Shown here: piece by piece, positions 53,713-63,969 of the stretch | Numbering within the stretch: position 1 is the stretch's first letter | Layout of the letters: every line of letters begins with the position of its first letter | DNA from: Phenylobacterium sp. | Lineage (GTDB): Bacteria; Pseudomonadota; Alphaproteobacteria; Caulobacterales; Caulobacteraceae | Assembly (NCBI RefSeq): GCF_030697305.1 | Contig: NZ_JAUYQL010000135.1 | Span: forward strand, 29,408-93,407 | Length of the DNA stretch: 64,000 bases | Reading direction: 5' to 3' | The notes under the pieces: model-generated | What the model saw: the letters and a program-made list of their open reading frames with translations, nothing else | What the model was told of the DNA's origin: nothing | The model's database searches: none | Program-made: the position numbers and the translations under genes

Positions 53713-55437
53713 TCAACGCGGCGGCGGCCACGCCTCGGCATGGGCGAGTTTCCAGCGGATCCGCGCTCCCGAGTCCAGCCGCGCCTGCCCGCGCAGCACC
53801 ACCTGGCTGGTCCGTCTCGGCATGCCCTGCTGGAAGTAGATGGACGGCTCAACCTCGACCTCGATGGCGTCGTTGCGCAGCCACCAGCCGGTCTCCTGGC
53901 CCTCCGCGCGCAACAGCACGCTCTTGCGGTCGTTGGCCCGCGACACCCGCACGTCCGGATGCAGGTGGAAGCGGACCATGAACGGCACGAACTTGCGGCC
54001 CTTGGCGTCGGGCGGGGTCAGCGGGGTGAAGCTGTCCTCGCCGCGCAGCTCGTCGGTAGCCGGGTCGATGTACAGGCGCCGCTCGTGACGCAGACCGAAC
54101 CGCGGGGCCCAGCCGTCGTGCGACAGCTCCAGCCATCGCCCGCCCTCGGCCTCGTGGCGATAGGCGTCGACGTGGCGGCAACCGCCGCTCAGCCGCGGTC
54201 CCAGCACGCTGGCCGCGACGCCGCGCAAGGGCTCGCCACATGACAGGTCGCCGAGGGTCGCGGTGGAGGCGGCGTCCGCCACCCGCAGCGCCGGCGGCCC
54301 GACCGCATCGGGCGACCAGCCGCCGTTGACGATCAGCCGCTGGCGGCCGACCAGCACCTCGATGGCCAGCGGCTGGGCGCAGGCGGTGACGCTCCACGGG
54401 CCGAGTGCCGGCGGCGCGGCGTCGGCCACAACCTGCAGGCTCTTGCCCTCCAGCCGGTGATAGCCGTTGCGCGCCGAGGGGATCGGCCGGTCCCCGCCGC
54501 CATCCTCGACGCGGGCGGCGGCGACATAGGCCGCACGGCTCTCCTCGCCGCCCTGGAAGTCCGGCAACCCGCCGTCGCCCAGGGTGAAGAACCGCACCGC
54601 GCCGGCCAGCCGGTCGATCGCCCGCATCATCTCGTCGCGCGGGGCGACGCCCCGCTGCATCAGCGCCGCGTCGAGGGTCAGCAGGTCGAACAGCAACTCC
54701 AGCGCCGCCTGCGGGCTGCGCGATGCGTGGCCGCCGTCAGGTGCGACGGTGCGCGGCAGGGTGCGCTCGAGCTGCGCGCAAGCCTGTTCGACCAGCCGCT
54801 CGCCGGCCTTGCCGGCCAAGGCCGCGCCGGCCACCGCGGCGGCGGCGGCGCGCTCGGCCGCCCGGGCGGGACCTTCCACATTGGCCAGCAAGTGACGCGC
54901 CTGACGGGCCAGATCCAGCGCGATGGCGCCAGCCTCTGCGTCGGAGGCCTTGTCGCAGATTGTGTGCACCGCACAGGCCAGGTTGAACAACCGCCGCTCG
55001 AGGATCTCCGGCCGCCAGGCGAAACTGTTCCAGCCGCCGAACACCCGGCTCCACTCCAGGGTCAGGCGCAGGCCCTCGGCAGCGCCGTCTGGCCCGGCGG
55101 TCAGCAGGTCGCCCATCCAGACGAAGCGGTGCAGGGCGACGGCGAAGCGCCGGCTGGGACTGGGCCGGTCCCACGGGTCGCCGCGCGGGCCGACATGCAT
55201 GGCCGAGCCGGCGAACACGAAGTCGCCCATCATGACGCGCAGGCCCGCCTGCTCATCGTGCGGCCGCCGGTCGATGGGCGCTGCGGCCAGGCCCTCAGGC
55301 CTGGGGTGGGTGAGCGTCGCCCGGTGCAGAGACGAGCCGGTCCATTCGTGATGCAGCTGTCGGCGCACCGCGGCCGCCACCGCCATCACGGCCAGGCCGC
55401 CGGGAAGGCGCGCTAAGGCGGGGCCCTGGTCGGCCAC
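53713..55437 (-). CDS. Heparinase II/III family protein
   Basis: 574 aa; WNSFAWRPEILERRLFNL, DGGHASRSPQAALELLFDLLTLDAALMQRG, DGGLPDFQGGEE. Confidence 0.9.
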   Translation of the reverse strand: MADQGPALARLPGGLAVMAVAAAVRRQLHHEWTGSSLHRATLTHPRPEGLAAAPIDRRPHDEQAGLRVMMGDFVFAGSAMHVGPRGDPWDRPSPSRRFAVALHRFVWMGDLLTAGPDGAAEGLRLTLEWSRVFGGWNSFAWRPEILERRLFNLACAVHTICDKASDAEAGAIALDLARQARHLLANVEGPARAAERAAAAAVAGAALAGKAGERLVEQACAQLERTLPRTVAPDGGHASRSPQAALELLFDLLTLDAALMQRGVAPRDEMMRAIDRLAGAVRFFTLGDGGLPDFQGGEESRAAYVAAARVEDGGGDRPIPSARNGYHRLEGKSLQVVADAAPPALGPWSVTACAQPLAIEVLVGRQRLIVNGGWSPDAVGPPALRVADAASTATLGDLSCGEPLRGVAASVLGPRLSGGCRHVDAYRHEAEGGRWLELSHDGWAPRFGLRHERRLYIDPATDELRGEDSFTPLTPPDAKGRKFVPFMVRFHLHPDVRVSRANDRKSVLLRAEGQETGWWLRNDAIEVEVEPSIYFQQGMPRRTSQVVLRGQARLDSGARIRWKLAHAEAWPPPR

Positions 55438-55449
55438 GCGCCGCTCCGC

Positions 55450-56118
55450 TCAATCGCCCCGAAGGGCGCTGATGTTCGCCGCGTAGGCGGACGGTCCGCC
55501 CTTGAACACGGCGGTGCCGGCGACCAGCGCGGTGGCCCCGGCGGCGATGCAGCGGGGCGCGGTCAGGGGCGTGACGCCGCCGTCGACCTCCAGCGGGATA
55601 TCACGGCCGGTGGCGTCGATCATCGCCCGCAAGCGCTCGATCTTGGCGAGCTGCGAGTCCATGAAGACCTGTCCTCCGAAGCCAGGATTGATCGACATCA
55701 CCAGGATCAGGTCGACCTCGTCCATCATCCACTCGATGGTCTCGGGCGGGGTCGAAGGGTTGAAGACCACGCCGGCCTTGGCGCCCACGTTGCGGATCTG
55801 CTTCAGCGTGCGGTTCAGGTGCGGGCCGGCCTCGGGGTGGACGCTGATGTAGTCGGCGCCGGCGGCGCGGAACGCCTCCAGGTACGGGTCGGCCGGCGAG
55901 ATCATCAGATGCACGTCGAACGGGATCGAGACCAGTGGGCGCAGCGCCTTCACCACGTCTGGTCCGATGGTGATGTTCGGCACGAAATGGCCGTCCATGA
56001 CGTCGACGTGCAGCCAGTCGGCGCCGGCCGCCTCCACCGCGCGGGCCTCTTCACCGAGCCGGGCGAAATCCGCCGCCAGGATGGAAGGCGCGATCAGGGG
56101 CTTTGCGGCGCTGCTCAT
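55450..56118 (-). CDS. rpe: Ribulose-phosphate 3-epimerase
   Basis: APSILAADFARLGEEARAVEAAGADWLHVDVMDGHFVPNITIGPDVVKALR. Confidence 0.97.
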   Translation of the reverse strand: MSSAAKPLIAPSILAADFARLGEEARAVEAAGADWLHVDVMDGHFVPNITIGPDVVKALRPLVSIPFDVHLMISPADPYLEAFRAAGADYISVHPEAGPHLNRTLKQIRNVGAKAGVVFNPSTPPETIEWMMDEVDLILVMSINPGFGGQVFMDSQLAKIERLRAMIDATGRDIPLEVDGGVTPLTAPRCIAAGATALVAGTAVFKGGPSAYAANISALRGD

Positions 56119-56168
56119 GGCCCGGACTTATCGCACAGCGCCCGCCCGCCACAAGCCGGCAAGGCTTC

Positions 56169-57449
56169 TCAGACGCCGCGCTTCAGCCGCGCCGCATAGA
56201 AGCCGTCCAGGCCACCGTCCACGTGATGCGGCAGGATGCGCAGCGTGCCGTCCTTGCGCAGGCTCGGGGCCGGCGCTCCGCCTTCGCCGGACTGCGCCGG
56301 TTCAATGGCGAACGCGGCGTTACGCTGCAGGAACGCCGCGATCTGCGCCTCGCCCTCCTCCGGTTCCAGCGAGCAGACGCAGTAGACCAGCCGCCCGCCC
56401 GGCCTCACGCGGCGCGCGGCGGCGTCCAGCATCTTCGCCTGCAGGCCGGCCAGCGAGGCGACGTCGCCCGGCTTCGCCGCCCACAGCACGTCGGGATGCC
56501 GGCGGAAGGTGCCGGTGGCGCTGCAGGGCGCATCCAGCAACACGGCGTCGAAGGTGCGCGGGTCGGGCCAGGCGATGGCGTCGGCGCAAACCACCTCGGC
56601 CTCCAGCCCCATGCGGGCGAGGTTCTCGGTCACCCGGCGCAGGCGCGGCGCCGATCGATCCAGCGCGACCACCGAAGCGCCGGTCGCAGCAAGCTGCAGC
56701 GTCTTGCCTCCCGGCGCGGCGCAGAGGTCCAGCACCGACTGTCCGGGCTGCACGTACAGCAGGCGCGCGGGGATCGCCGCAGCGGCGTCCTGCACCCACC
56801 AGGCGCCCTCCGCGAAGCCCGGCCAGGTCGAGAGCTCGCCCCGTCGCGCCGTGCGCAGGCCGCCACCCGGCAGCGGCTCGGCCTCGAGGTCCTCGGCCAG
56901 CGCGGCCGACATCGCCGCGTCCTTCAGCGTCAGGTCGGTCGCGGGCTCTTTCGCCACCATGCCGACGATGGCGTCGGCGCCAGTCTCGCCATAGGCCGCA
57001 CGCCAGCGGGCGTAGAGCCAGGGCGGGGCCTGGTCGTTCGGATCATCCAGCTTCGGCGGTTCGCGCAGCAGTCCGCGCAGCACGGCGTTGACCAGCCCCT
57101 TGAACCGGCGGCTGCCCGCCTGGGCGTCGGCGAGGTCGACGCTGGTGGCCACGGCCGCGTGCGGCGCGATCTCCAACCCAAGCGCCTGTGCGGCGCCCAG
57201 GCGCAGGATGTTGCGCACCCGGTCGGGCGGGGGCCGTTGCAACTTGGCGTCCAGCGCCCGGTCGATCGGTCCCAGCCGGCGCAGGGTCGCCATCACCACC
57301 GCGCGAGCGAAGGCGCGGTCGCGCGGACTCAGCGCCTGCAGGGCGGGGTGGCTCAGCCCGTCGTCCAGGCCGGTGCGGCCGCTCAGGGCGGCGGTCAGCA
57401 GGTCGAGCGCGGCGGCGCGTGCGGGTAGTCCGGCGTCGGTGTCGTTCAC
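56169..57449 (-). CDS. RsmB/NOP family rRNA (cytosine-C5) methyltransferase (GTG start proposed)
   Basis: VLDLCAAPGGKTLQLAATGASVVALDRSAPRLRRV; VLLDAPCSATGTFRRHPDVLW; VYCVCSLEPEEGE. Confidence 0.94.
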   Translation of the reverse strand: MNDTDAGLPARAAALDLLTAALSGRTGLDDGLSHPALQALSPRDRAFARAVVMATLRRLGPIDRALDAKLQRPPPDRVRNILRLGAAQALGLEIAPHAAVATSVDLADAQAGSRRFKGLVNAVLRGLLREPPKLDDPNDQAPPWLYARWRAAYGETGADAIVGMVAKEPATDLTLKDAAMSAALAEDLEAEPLPGGGLRTARRGELSTWPGFAEGAWWVQDAAAAIPARLLYVQPGQSVLDLCAAPGGKTLQLAATGASVVALDRSAPRLRRVTENLARMGLEAEVVCADAIAWPDPRTFDAVLLDAPCSATGTFRRHPDVLWAAKPGDVASLAGLQAKMLDAAARRVRPGGRLVYCVCSLEPEEGEAQIAAFLQRNAAFAIEPAQSGEGGAPAPSLRKDGTLRILPHHVDGGLDGFYAARLKRGV

Positions 57450-57537
57450 GCGGCGCGGCGTGCCTGCTCGCGGCGCGGGCCGCAAGCGGTTTCGCGAACA
57501 CTGGCGTTACGGCCACTGCACGCCTAGATGCCTTGGC

Positions 57538-57735
57538 ATGGACGATACGCCCCCCAACGCCGCCCCAGGCAAGGTCCTTACGCCCGCTGCGCGCCGCGCT
57601 CTGGAAGAGGCCGAGGCGCGCCGCGCCGCCCAGGCGCAGGCCGAACCGACGCTCCCCGAAGACGGCGGCCCCAAGGGCCCGGAGCCCACGCGGTTCGGCG
57701 ACTGGGAGCGCAAGGGCATCGCCGTCGACTTCTGA
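57538..57735 (+). CDS. DUF1674 / SDHAF4-like small protein
   Basis: 65 aa ending GGPKGPEPTRFGDWERKGIAVDF, the characteristic C-terminal motif. Confidence 0.88.
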   Translation: MDDTPPNAAPGKVLTPAARRALEEAEARRAAQAQAEPTLPEDGGPKGPEPTRFGDWERKGIAVDF

Positions 57736-57839
57736 GCGGCGCGCGAACCGTTAACCTCAACGCTCGCCTCACGCTTGCAACCGTTCGCCCGCGCCCCCGT
57801 CGCCGCCTATGACTGTGCGACGTGACCGGGAGTTCGACC

Positions 57840-58538
57840 ATGCGCTTGGCGGCTATTTCTCTACTGATCGGCCTCGGCTTGGCCGGCGCGGCCCAGGCCT
57901 GTCCGCAGGTCTGCGGCGACGGCGGCCAACGCGGCTATGACTACGAGTCCTACAGCTACGACAGCCGCGTGGACGGCGCCGACGCGGGCGGCTGGCGCGA
58001 CGGCTATGCGGACCAGCGCAGCTATGACGGGCGCTACGACGACGATCGTAGCTATGAGAACAGCTACGCCGCCGATCGCGGCTACGAAGATCGCGACGCG
58101 GACTACGCCGACGAGCGCGCCTACAGCTACGACGATCGTGGCTATTCGGCCGAACGCATCTGGGAAAAGCCGGACGGCAGCTGGTTCATGTACGGCCACC
58201 GCGCCTCGCCGGCCTCGCGCGACTGCCTCTGCCGCAACGGCGGCATCGCCTGGGGCGGCGTGTCGACCGGCGGCTGGTCCACGGTCGGCGTGATCAACGA
58301 CAGCTTCTTCGCCGACACCGGCGGCGTCGGCCCGATCGGCGGCGGCGACTACTGGAGCGGTGGCGGCGGCTATGGCTTCGTCGGCGCGGGCGCCTTCGCC
58401 GGCGCCTCAGCGCGCGCCCACGCCAGCGCCTCCTCGAGCGCGAGCATCAGCTATCGTGGCGGGTACAAGGGCGGCGGCTATAAGGGCGGCCACGGCGGCA
58501 AGGGCGGCGGCCACAAGGGCGGCGGCAAGGGCCACTAG
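57840..58538 (+). CDS. Secreted Tyr/Asp-repeat and Gly/Ser/Lys-rich low-complexity protein
   Basis: Signal peptide MRLAAISLLIGLGLAGAAQA, 6+ YD/DR-Y repeats, central IWEKPDGSWFMYGHRASPASRDCLCRNGG segment, C-terminal GGYKGGGYKGGHGGKGGGHKGGGKGH. Confidence 0.8.
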   Translation: MRLAAISLLIGLGLAGAAQACPQVCGDGGQRGYDYESYSYDSRVDGADAGGWRDGYADQRSYDGRYDDDRSYENSYAADRGYEDRDADYADERAYSYDDRGYSAERIWEKPDGSWFMYGHRASPASRDCLCRNGGIAWGGVSTGGWSTVGVINDSFFADTGGVGPIGGGDYWSGGGGYGFVGAGAFAGASARAHASASSSASISYRGGYKGGGYKGGHGGKGGGHKGGGKGH

Positions 58539-59227
58539 GCCCCGGCCATCTCCCCGGCGATCCGCAGCGCCGCTTCGCGCGGGTCGTTGGCCGCGGTGAT
58601 CGGCCGACCGCAGACGATGTGGGAGGCTCCACCGCGCAGCGCTTCCGCCGGCGTCGAGGCGCGGGCCTGATCGTTCTTCGCCGCCCAGTCGGGCCGCACC
58701 CCCGGCGTCACCACCAGGAAGTCCGGCCCGCCGATGGTCCGCGCCAGCGCCGCCTCGTGGGGGCTCGCCACCACCCCGTCGCAGCCGGCGGCCAGCGCCT
58801 GATGAATGCGGCGCTCGACCAGCGCCCGGGCCGTCTCCGCATAACCCATCTCCGCCAGATCCCCGTCCGACAGGCTGGTCAGCACGGTGACCGCCAGCAC
58901 CTTCAGCCGCGACGTCCCCCGCCCGGCGACAGCGGCGGCCATCACCTGCGGCTCGCCGTGCACGGTGAGCAGGTCGCAGCCGGCGTCGGCCAGCACGCTG
59001 GCGGCGCGCTGCACCGTGGTGGGGATGTCGTGCAGTTTCCAGTCCAGGAACACCTGCTTGCCCTCGGCTTTCAGCGCTCGGGCGAGCGTCATGCCGTCAG
59101 AGGCGAACAGCTCCAGGCCGACCTTGTAGAAGCTGACGGCGTCGCCCAGCGTGTCGACCATGCCGCGGGCGGCGTCGACGCTGGGCAGGTCCAGGGGAAC
59201 GATCAGGCGCGGGTCGGCGGCGGCCAT
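58535..59227 (-). CDS. pyrF: Orotidine 5'-phosphate decarboxylase
   Basis: RLIVPLDLPSVDAARGMVDTLGDAVSFYKVGLELF; QVFLDWKLHDIPTTVQRAA; VVTPGVRPDWAAKNDQ. Confidence 0.96.
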   Translation of the reverse strand: MAAADPRLIVPLDLPSVDAARGMVDTLGDAVSFYKVGLELFASDGMTLARALKAEGKQVFLDWKLHDIPTTVQRAASVLADAGCDLLTVHGEPQVMAAAVAGRGTSRLKVLAVTVLTSLSDGDLAEMGYAETARALVERRIHQALAAGCDGVVASPHEAALARTIGGPDFLVVTPGVRPDWAAKNDQARASTPAEALRGGASHIVCGRPITAANDPREAALRIAGEMAGA

Positions 59228-59325
59228 AGCGAGGCTCCGTGTAAAGCGCCGGGCGGCGCGGTTCGTGATTTGGGCTAAGTCCCGTCCATGAGCTAGGCAG
59301 GCCCCATGGTCAACGGCTTCGTCGC

Positions 59326-60126
59326 TCAGATGTGGCGGAACCGCGCGCCCTGCCAGGCCATCAGCGCCAGCATCCATTCCTCCGGCGCCAACCTGGCGAG
59401 CGCCGCGATCGCCTTGTTGGGCGCGCCTGGCACGCAGATCGGCCGGTTCGCCTCCGCCGCCTCGTAGCCGGCCGCGGCCACCGCCTCGGCGCCCAGCCAC
59501 ATCCAGTCGGGCACGGACTTCCCGACCAGGGCGCGCGAGCCGGTGACGTCGTGGAACTCAGAATAGGTGAAGCCGGGGCACAGGGCGCTGACGTGTACGC
59601 CGCTGTTCAGGGTCTCCAGGTGCAGGCTCTGCGAGAAGCGGATCAGGAAGCTCTTGGACGCGCCATAGAGCGTGGATCCAGCCGAGCCCGGGACCAGGCC
59701 AGCGAGCGACGCGACGTTGACGATCCGGCCGAAGCCGCGATCGGCCATGCCGTCCAGCACCTTGCGCGCCAGTTCACAGGGGGCGGTGACCATCACCTGC
59801 AGGAAGTCGGCCTGGGTTTCCCAGGGCACGTCAGCGTAGACGCCCGGCACGCCATAGCCGGCGTTGTTGACCAGCACGTCGATGACGCGACCATGTGCGG
59901 TCAGGTGGGCCAGCAGCGCGGCCGGGGCCTGGGCGTCCGCGAGGTCGGCGGCGAAGGTCAGGGTCTCGACCCCGTAGCGCTGGCCGATCTCCGCGGCGAC
60001 GGCGTCCAGGCGGTCCTGCCGGCGGGCGGTCAGGGCCACGTCATAGCCGTGGCTGGCGTAGATCCGCGCGAACGCCGCGCCGATCCCGGCCGACGCGCCG
60101 GTCACCAACGCCAGTCTGCGATCCAT
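59326..60126 (-). CDS. SDR-family NAD(P)-dependent oxidoreductase
   Basis: LALVTGASAGIGAAFARIYASHGYDVALTARR; NNAGYG; SSA/YGASKSFL. Confidence 0.93.
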   Translation of the reverse strand: MDRRLALVTGASAGIGAAFARIYASHGYDVALTARRQDRLDAVAAEIGQRYGVETLTFAADLADAQAPAALLAHLTAHGRVIDVLVNNAGYGVPGVYADVPWETQADFLQVMVTAPCELARKVLDGMADRGFGRIVNVASLAGLVPGSAGSTLYGASKSFLIRFSQSLHLETLNSGVHVSALCPGFTYSEFHDVTGSRALVGKSVPDWMWLGAEAVAAAGYEAAEANRPICVPGAPNKAIAALARLAPEEWMLALMAWQGARFRHI

Positions 60127-60342
60127 CCAGGCCCCCTCGCCGTCGGTCGCAGGGTGGCGAAAGCCGCGCCACGGTTCAACCCGCCCAAGCTCAACCAAGC
60201 AGCAGCGACGTTAACCTGATACGTTCAGCATGGCCTTGCGGCGTGGCGGCGGATTGAACCGCCGTCGGATTGGGTGTATCGCGCCCGCCGCGTGACGGCA
60301 TGGCGCCGCCTAGGGGACCGGTGGGGTTTCCGGAGACTACGG

Positions 60343-62259
60343 ATGGCAGACCCGGCCGGCGTCGCCCTCGATTCGAGCGAGGGCGCTCCTCACGCCCACA
60401 AGGAAAAGTTCTGGGCGTTGGCGCTGGGCTCCGTGGGCGTCGTCTTTGGCGACATCGGCACTAGCCCGCTCTACGCCATGCGCGAAGCGCTGCATCACGC
60501 CCGCGCCGGCGGCACAGAGGCCCTTGAGGTGCTGGGCGTCGTGTCCCTTGTGACCTGGGCGCTGATCCTCATCGTGACCATCAAGTACGTGGTCTTCCTG
60601 ATGCGCGCCGACAACAAGGGCGAAGGCGGCACGCTCGCGCTGACCGCGCTGGCCCAGCGCGCGCTGGGACGACGCTCCGGCGTGGTCTTCGTCCTCGGCA
60701 TGCTCGGCGCGGCGCTGTTCTACGGCGACGGGGTGATCACGCCCGCGATCTCCGTGCTCGGCGCCATCGAAGGCCTGAAGGAGGCGCCGCATGTGGGCGC
60801 GGCCCTGAAGCCGATGGTGCTGCCGATCTCGGCGGGCATCCTGATCGTGCTGTTCATGGTGCAGTCGCGCGGCACGGCCAGCATGGCGCGGTTCTTCGGG
60901 CCGATCACCGCGGTGTGGTTCCTGACGCTGGCGGCCCTGGGCCTGGTGCACATCAGCGACGACCCGTCGATCTTCCGCGCGCTGTCGCCGCACTACGGCG
61001 TGATGTTCCTCTTCGAGAACGGGCTGCTGGGATTCATCATCCTGGGCAGCGTGTTCCTGGCGGTCACCGGGGCCGAGGCGCTCTACGCCGACATGGGCCA
61101 CTTCGGCAAAGCCCCGATCCGCGCGGCCTGGCTGGTGCTGGTGCTGCCCTGCCTGCTGCTCAACTACTTCGGTCAGGGCGCGCTGGTGCTGTCGGACCCA
61201 TCGGCCGCGGCCAACCCGTTCTTCCACATGATCCCGGACTTCGCCTACTGGCCGGTGCTGGTGCTGGCCACCTGTGCGGCGGTGATCGCCAGCCAGGCGG
61301 TGATCACCGGGGCCTTCTCCATGACCCAGCAGGCGGTGCAGCTGGGCCTGTTCCCGCGCATCGACATCCGCCGCACCAGCGAGACCCAGGCCGGCCAGAT
61401 CTACGTGCCGCAGGTGAACACCTTCCTGCTGATCGGGGTGCTGATCTTGCTGGTGATGTTCCGCAGCTCGTCGAACCTGGCGGCCGCCTACGGAATCGCG
61501 GTCACCGGCTCGATGTTCATCGACACCCTGCTGTTCTACGTCATCGTCAAGCATATGTGGAAGCGGCCGACCTGGCAGGCGGCGCTGGCCTCCTCGGCGT
61601 TCGGCGTGCTGGACATCGCCTTCCTTGGCTCCAACCTGCTGAAGATCCCGCAAGGCGCCTGGCTGCCGCTGGTGCTGGGCGCCGGCCTGGTGGTGATGAT
61701 GTGGACCTGGACGCGCGGCGCTCAGATCCTCAGCGATAAGACCCGCCGCGACAGCATCTCGCTGGCCGAACTGTCGGAGATCTTGCGCGCCCGCAGCCCG
61801 CACCGGGCGCCGGGCACGGCGATCTTCCTGACCTCCGACCCCGAGGTCGCCCCTGTCGCCCTGATGCACAACCTCAAGCACAACAAGGTGCTGCACGACC
61901 GCAATGTCATCCTCACCATCCGCACCGCGGAAACACCGCGGGTGAAGGATGAGGACCGCATCCTGATCGAGCCGATCAACGAGGATTTCACCAAGGTGAC
62001 CGTGGCGTTCGGCTTCATGGAAAGCCCGAACATCCCGCGCGCGCTCGGCTTGTGCCGCAAGCAGGGCCTGAAGTTCGACATCATGGCCACCAGCTTCTTC
62101 CTGGGTCGCCGCTCGGTGGTGCCGTCGGCCCAGTCGGGCATGCCGCTGTGGCAGGACAAGATCTTCATCTTCCTGATGCGCAACGCCGCCAACCCGACGG
62201 ACTTCTACAAGATACCGCCCGGCCGCGTGGTCGAGCTGGGCACCCAGGTGACCGTCTAG
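60343..62259 (+). CDS. kup: Kup-family potassium transporter
   Basis: ALGSVGVVFGDIGTSPLYAMREALHH; ADNKGEGGTLALTALAQ; LFYGDGVITPAISVLGAIEGL. Confidence 0.96.
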   Translation: MADPAGVALDSSEGAPHAHKEKFWALALGSVGVVFGDIGTSPLYAMREALHHARAGGTEALEVLGVVSLVTWALILIVTIKYVVFLMRADNKGEGGTLALTALAQRALGRRSGVVFVLGMLGAALFYGDGVITPAISVLGAIEGLKEAPHVGAALKPMVLPISAGILIVLFMVQSRGTASMARFFGPITAVWFLTLAALGLVHISDDPSIFRALSPHYGVMFLFENGLLGFIILGSVFLAVTGAEALYADMGHFGKAPIRAAWLVLVLPCLLLNYFGQGALVLSDPSAAANPFFHMIPDFAYWPVLVLATCAAVIASQAVITGAFSMTQQAVQLGLFPRIDIRRTSETQAGQIYVPQVNTFLLIGVLILLVMFRSSSNLAAAYGIAVTGSMFIDTLLFYVIVKHMWKRPTWQAALASSAFGVLDIAFLGSNLLKIPQGAWLPLVLGAGLVVMMWTWTRGAQILSDKTRRDSISLAELSEILRARSPHRAPGTAIFLTSDPEVAPVALMHNLKHNKVLHDRNVILTIRTAETPRVKDEDRILIEPINEDFTKVTVAFGFMESPNIPRALGLCRKQGLKFDIMATSFFLGRRSVVPSAQSGMPLWQDKIFIFLMRNAANPTDFYKIPPGRVVELGTQVTV

Positions 62260-62262
62260 CCG

Positions 62263-62616
62263 ATGCATGTCCTTTCGCTGGCGGCCGACGCCCTGTGGAT
62301 CATCGCCCTGTCGATCATGGCCAGCGCCAGCCGCGCGGCGTGGGAACGCGCGAAGCCGGACGCCCGCGTGCCGCCGCCGCTGATGCCGGGAATGCGCGTC
62401 AGCCGCACCGTCGCGCTCGCCGTGGGTCCCGGCGTCGGTCTGGTGCTGGGCGGCGTCCTGCTGTTCCTGCACCGAAGCACGGCGCCGGTCGGGCCGGAAT
62501 CGCTGGTGTGGTTCTGCTTGCGCGCCATCACCGCCGCGCTCTTCGCGCTCGGCTATCTGCGCTACCTGCAGGCCGCGCTCGAGACCATGCAGCGCGAGGA
62601 GCAGTTCAAGTCCTGA
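62263..62616 (+). CDS. Hypothetical small membrane protein
   Basis: 117 aa with about three hydrophobic helices, immediately downstream of kup. Confidence 0.65.
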   Translation: MHVLSLAADALWIIALSIMASASRAAWERAKPDARVPPPLMPGMRVSRTVALAVGPGVGLVLGGVLLFLHRSTAPVGPESLVWFCLRAITAALFALGYLRYLQAALETMQREEQFKS

Positions 62617-62716
62617 GGTCGGTCATGCCGCTTTGGCCTTGAACCCCGCCCGCGTTCGCCCTTAAACGCCCGCGCGACCCGCTTCCTCCCCCTGCCCTCC
62701 CCAAGGACCCGCGCCC

Positions 62717-63952
62717 ATGGCCGCCGACACGTCGATCAAGAAGGTCGTCCTCGCCTATTCCGGCGGCCTGGACACCTCGATCATCCTGAAGTGGCTGCAG
62801 CATGAGTACGGCGCCGAGGTGATCACCTTCACTGCCGACCTCGGCCAGGGCGAGGAGCTGGCCCCGGCCCGCGAGAAGGCGCTGATGCTGGGCATCAAGC
62901 CCGAGAACATCTTCATCGAGGACCTGCGCGAGGAGTTCGTCCGCGACTACGTGTTCCCCATGTTCCGGGCCAACACCGTCTACGAGGGCCAGTACCTGCT
63001 GGGCACCTCGATCGCGCGGCCGCTGATCGCCAAGGGGCAGATCGACATCGCCCGCCGGATGGGCGCCGACGCCGTCTGTCATGGCGCCACCGGCAAGGGC
63101 AACGACCAGGTCCGTTTCGAGCTCGGCTACTACGCGCTGGAGCCCGACATCAAGGTGATCGCGCCCTGGCGCGAGTGGGACTTCAAGAGCCGCGAGGCGC
63201 TGATCGAGTTCGCAGAGAAGAATCAGATCCCGATCTCCAAGGACAAGCGCGGCGAGGCCCCGTTCAGCGTCGACGCCAACCTGCTGCACTCCTCGTCGGA
63301 GGGTAAGGTGCTGGAGGACCCGGCCGTCGAGGCGCCGGAATTCGTCCACATGCGCACCATCGCGCCGGAGGACGCGCCCGATAAGCCGACGGTGTTCACC
63401 CTCGACTTCGAGAAGGGCGACCCCGTCGCCGTCGACGGCGTGCGGCTGTCGCCGGCCACTCTGCTGACCAAGCTGAACGAGCTCGGCCACGACAACGGCG
63501 TCGGCCGCCTGGACCTGGTGGAGAACCGCTTCGTCGGCATGAAGTCGCGCGGTGTCTACGAGACCCCCGGCGGGACCATCCTGCTGGCCGCCCACCGGGG
63601 CATCGAGTCGATCACGCTGGATCGCGGCTCGATGCACCTGAAGGACGAGCTGATGCCGAAGTACGCGACGCTGATCTACAACGGCTTCTGGTTCTCTCCC
63701 GAGCGCGAGATGCTGCAGGTCGCTATCGACCACTCCCAGGCCATGGTCACCGGCCAGGTGCGGGTGAAGCTCTACAAGGGCAACGTCAGCATCATCGGCC
63801 GAACCAGCCCCTACTCCCTCTACGACCAGGACCTAGTGACCTTCGAGGAAGGCGCCGTCGCCTACGACCACCGCGACGCCGCCGGCTTCATCAAGCTCAA
63901 CGCGCTGCGCCTACGCGTGAAGGCCCAGCGCGACAAACGCATCGCGAAGTAG
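62717..63952 (+). CDS. argG: Argininosuccinate synthase
   Basis: [56 protein letters not shown]. Confidence 0.97.
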   Translation: MAADTSIKKVVLAYSGGLDTSIILKWLQHEYGAEVITFTADLGQGEELAPAREKALMLGIKPENIFIEDLREEFVRDYVFPMFRANTVYEGQYLLGTSIARPLIAKGQIDIARRMGADAVCHGATGKGNDQVRFELGYYALEPDIKVIAPWREWDFKSREALIEFAEKNQIPISKDKRGEAPFSVDANLLHSSSEGKVLEDPAVEAPEFVHMRTIAPEDAPDKPTVFTLDFEKGDPVAVDGVRLSPATLLTKLNELGHDNGVGRLDLVENRFVGMKSRGVYETPGGTILLAAHRGIESITLDRGSMHLKDELMPKYATLIYNGFWFSPEREMLQVAIDHSQAMVTGQVRVKLYKGNVSIIGRTSPYSLYDQDLVTFEEGAVAYDHRDAAGFIKLNALRLRVKAQRDKRIAK

Positions 63953-63969
63953 GCGCGCCGGCCCCCTTC

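Noticed and set aside
58435-58530. Short repeats in the Gly/Lys tail as a CRISPR-like array
   Set aside because: Repeats are codon-level glycine/lysine repeats inside a continuous secreted-protein ORF, with no spacer-repeat structure.
60337-62472. 711-aa minus-strand ORF opposite kup
   Set aside because: Antisense shadow rich in His/Gln/Asp/Arg; Kup is clearly on plus.
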